Below are positions 16,688 through 18,060 of a stretch of 18,060 bases of DNA, piece by piece; position 1 is the first letter of the stretch; every line of letters begins with the position of its first letter. Under the pieces are notes generated by a model, which was not told the DNA's origin, made no database searches, and saw only the letters and a program-made list of their open reading frames with translations. The position numbers were made by a program, and so were the translations under genes. Source of the DNA: an uncultured Petrimonas sp. (GTDB taxonomy: Bacteria; Bacteroidota; Bacteroidia; Bacteroidales; Dysgonomonadaceae); NCBI GenBank assembly GCA_934621705.1, contig CAKTUP010000025.1:1-18060 (forward strand). Reading direction: 5' to 3'.

Positions 16688-17605
16688 TTAGTTGTTTAGA
16701 TATCCAATAATTTCATCCATTTGTGCCGAAATTTGTTTCAGGTGGTTTCTGTCTCCACCGCCCACTTCGGCCGTTAACCAACCGCCCGTGTGTTTAATTT
16801 CGTTTACGGCTTTCATCACCACCGGCCAGTTGTTGTCACCTTTCAGCAGATCTACTTTAAAACCTTCCCACAAGCCTTTCGAGTTCATCAACTCGCGGCT
16901 GAATTCCTTGATGTGAAGTTTCATTATGCGCGAGTTCAGCGTTTTAATCCAATGTTCGGGCCAGCCGTAACGCAGCACGTTTCCGATATCGAAATACCAA
17001 CCTACCAATGGATGATTTATTTCGTCGATGTATCTTTTTGCTTCAACCGGACTGATGAGGAAATTGTTCCATACGTTTTCCAAAGCTATTTGCATTTCGG
17101 TTTCCTCGGCATAGGGAATTAATTCTCTTATCGCGCTTTGCGACGTGATGTACGCCTGCTCGTAAGATACTTTTTCGTTGACCACGCCGGGAACGACCAA
17201 AACCGTGTCGCCACCCATTTCTTTTACTTCCCGCAACGATTGGGCGACAGATTCGATACACTTTTTTCGTACCGCCGAATCGGGGTCGGACAGCGGCGAA
17301 CTCCAGTGATCTTTGTTTACTACTGTTGGAAGCTCGATACCCGATTTGGATTTTGCCTCAAGTATTTCAGACATTTTGAAATCGACGGGACTGTTTAGTT
17401 CCACACCGTGGAAACCCAAGTCCTTGGCGAGTTTGAATTTATCGGTTAGCGACAATTCTTCCTGAATCATTCCAAGCCCCAGGCTCTTTTTCAAGGTGAC
17501 TTTTTTTGCCGGTTTACTCTGCAAAACGGATGCAGATGCAAAAGGTGTTATGGTTGCCGCTCCGGCCAAAACTGCCGCGGATTTGAGGAAATCTTTTCTG
17601 TTCAT
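16688..17605 (-). CDS. Exported xylose-isomerase-like TIM-barrel protein (sugar isomerase/epimerase or keto-glycoside lyase)
   Basis: A 305-residue protein of the AP-endonuclease-2/xylose-isomerase-like TIM-barrel family. I start it at MNRKDFLKSAAVLAG, which opens a Tat-like leader. An ATG ten codons upstream only adds a non-signal stretch. The leader has RK where twin arginine is usual (NRKDFLKS), and a hydrophobic run to about 26 follows. The barrel shows the expected metal ligands: E176 (ALENVWN), D206 (YFDIGN), H231 (KLHIKEF) and E280 (TAEVGGG). Relatives isomerise or epimerise sugars, and some cleave 3-keto-C- or O-glycosides by beta-elimination. With the oxidoreductase 18 bases downstream it could be that lyase; this is inference. 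It is the first gene of the tight set and follows the truncated Gfo/Idh/MocA gene by 158 bases, where a promoter is likely but not recognised. Confidence 0.87.
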   Translation of the reverse strand: MNRKDFLKSAAVLAGAATITPFASASVLQSKPAKKVTLKKSLGLGMIQEELSLTDKFKLAKDLGFHGVELNSPVDFKMSEILEAKSKSGIELPTVVNKDHWSSPLSDPDSAVRKKCIESVAQSLREVKEMGGDTVLVVPGVVNEKVSYEQAYITSQSAIRELIPYAEETEMQIALENVWNNFLISPVEAKRYIDEINHPLVGWYFDIGNVLRYGWPEHWIKTLNSRIMKLHIKEFSRELMNSKGLWEGFKVDLLKGDNNWPVVMKAVNEIKHTGGWLTAEVGGGDRNHLKQISAQMDEIIGYLNN

Positions 17606-17763
17606 AGGATTGTATGTTTTAAGATATTTAAGCAAAGTGAATTAAATTGATAGTTAATTTAAAAAGAACCATAAAGGTAGGGATAATTTTTATTTTAGAA
17701 TAGTAAACATTTGATTTTTTTGACATTAATTCGTTGCAAAAAACATTAGGTCAATTTTAATAA

Positions 17764-18060
17764 TCATAACCTTCCATCCATATCCCTCCCGTTTTCAGGC
17801 TGCAAAGGAAATTTTACGGGTAAATTATCGCGGGTAGAGCGATAAATGGCAGTAAAAAGTTCAACGGTTTTGCGTCCGTTCTCACCGGTGACCAATGGAT
17901 CTCGATTTTTATCAATGGCAAATAGGAAATCTTCAATTTGTCGTTCCATGTAATAAACTGTTGGGTCAATATTATTGAAATGTTCTGTATCTTCGGCTTT
18001 CCATTTTTTAAGTAAATCTTCTTCCCCGGGAATAGTCCAGATATCGTTAAGCGGAGGTTC
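17764..18060 (-). CDS. C-terminal end of a Gfo/Idh/MocA oxidoreductase, cut by the window edge
   Basis: The frame stays open through the end of the window, so only the last 98 residues are visible. An internal ATG at 17949 is not the start, because the frame continues upstream with EPPLNDIWTIPGEEDLL in the same coding style. The segment EDFLFAIDKNRDPLVTGENG followed by RKTVELFTAIYRSTRDNLPVKFPL is the typical C-terminal helix and tail of Gfo/Idh/MocA proteins: a substrate-domain helix, the conserved G-E-N/D-G turn and an A-I-Y-x-S helix. The cofactor domain and any leader lie outside the window. It would be the fourth Gfo/Idh/MocA-fold protein of the neighbourhood, counting GH109. Confidence 0.8.
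   Translation of the reverse strand, partial: EPPLNDIWTIPGEEDLLKKWKAEDTEHFNNIDPTVYYMERQIEDFLFAIDKNRDPLVTGENGRKTVELFTAIYRSTRDNLPVKFPLQPENGRDMDGRL

Noticed and set aside
17764..17949. A free-standing 61-codon gene starting at the ATG at 17949
   Set aside because: The frame is open to the window edge and the sequence is a typical Gfo/Idh/MocA C-terminus, so the ATG is an internal methionine of a longer gene.

Overview
The window looks like a piece of a Bacteroidales-type (phylum Bacteroidota) chromosome. The support is the gene repertoire: a TonB-dependent receptor without ferric-citrate-type extras, many Tat- or lipobox-exported Gfo/Idh/MocA proteins, DUF1080 and GH109 proteins, and AT-rich intergenic gaps with TAnnTTTG-like boxes and no strong Shine-Dalgarno sequences. 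The genus cannot be fixed from sequence alone. Every gene I can support lies on the minus strand, so the order of transcription runs from high to low coordinates.

Region A (about 17764-18060 down to 6377) is a carbohydrate-processing neighbourhood with unusual chemistry. In transcription order it holds: the C-terminal end of a Gfo/Idh/MocA oxidoreductase cut by the window edge; a xylose-isomerase-like TIM-barrel protein with a Tat-like leader; a Tat/lipobox Gfo/Idh/MocA oxidoreductase; a GH109-type NAD-dependent glycosidase; a lipoprotein acetyl-xylan-esterase/DLH-type hydrolase broken by one in-frame stop; a Tat Gfo/Idh/MocA oxidoreductase; a 1127-residue HEAT-repeat protein with two C-terminal DUF1080 (3-keto-glycoside hydrolase family) domains; and a secreted CE1-type esterase. 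The four genes from 17605 to 12695 are separated by only 17-31 bases and are probably one transcript. The combination of an exported oxidoreductase, a TIM-barrel epimerase/lyase and DUF1080 matches the known logic of oxidise-then-eliminate (3-keto-sugar) glycoside cleavage. Here it seems to act outside the cytoplasm, with esterases that would remove ester decorations. There is no SusC/SusD pair in the window.

Region B (6238 down to about 727, possibly to 9) is a second probable operon: an ECF-type membrane substrate-binding protein, a small phosphoribosyltransferase, a BtuB-sized TonB-dependent receptor, a Tat-exported DUF362 protein, a fused NapH/NapG-like membrane iron-sulfur protein, and, after a larger gap, a YfbR-like HD-domain hydrolase. 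This reads as outer- and inner-membrane uptake of a scarce small molecule plus periplasmic Fe-S redox chemistry. The ligand is not identifiable from sequence. I consider this the best candidate for an undescribed system in the window.

Two families of short intergenic palindromes punctuate both regions. One has GAGACGC/GCGTCTC arms (four copies in three gaps). The other has GTCAGACCG arms (three copies around the phosphoribosyltransferase gene) with a conserved central A-A (or T-T) mismatch. One copy of the second family supplies the last codons and stop of the phosphoribosyltransferase gene.
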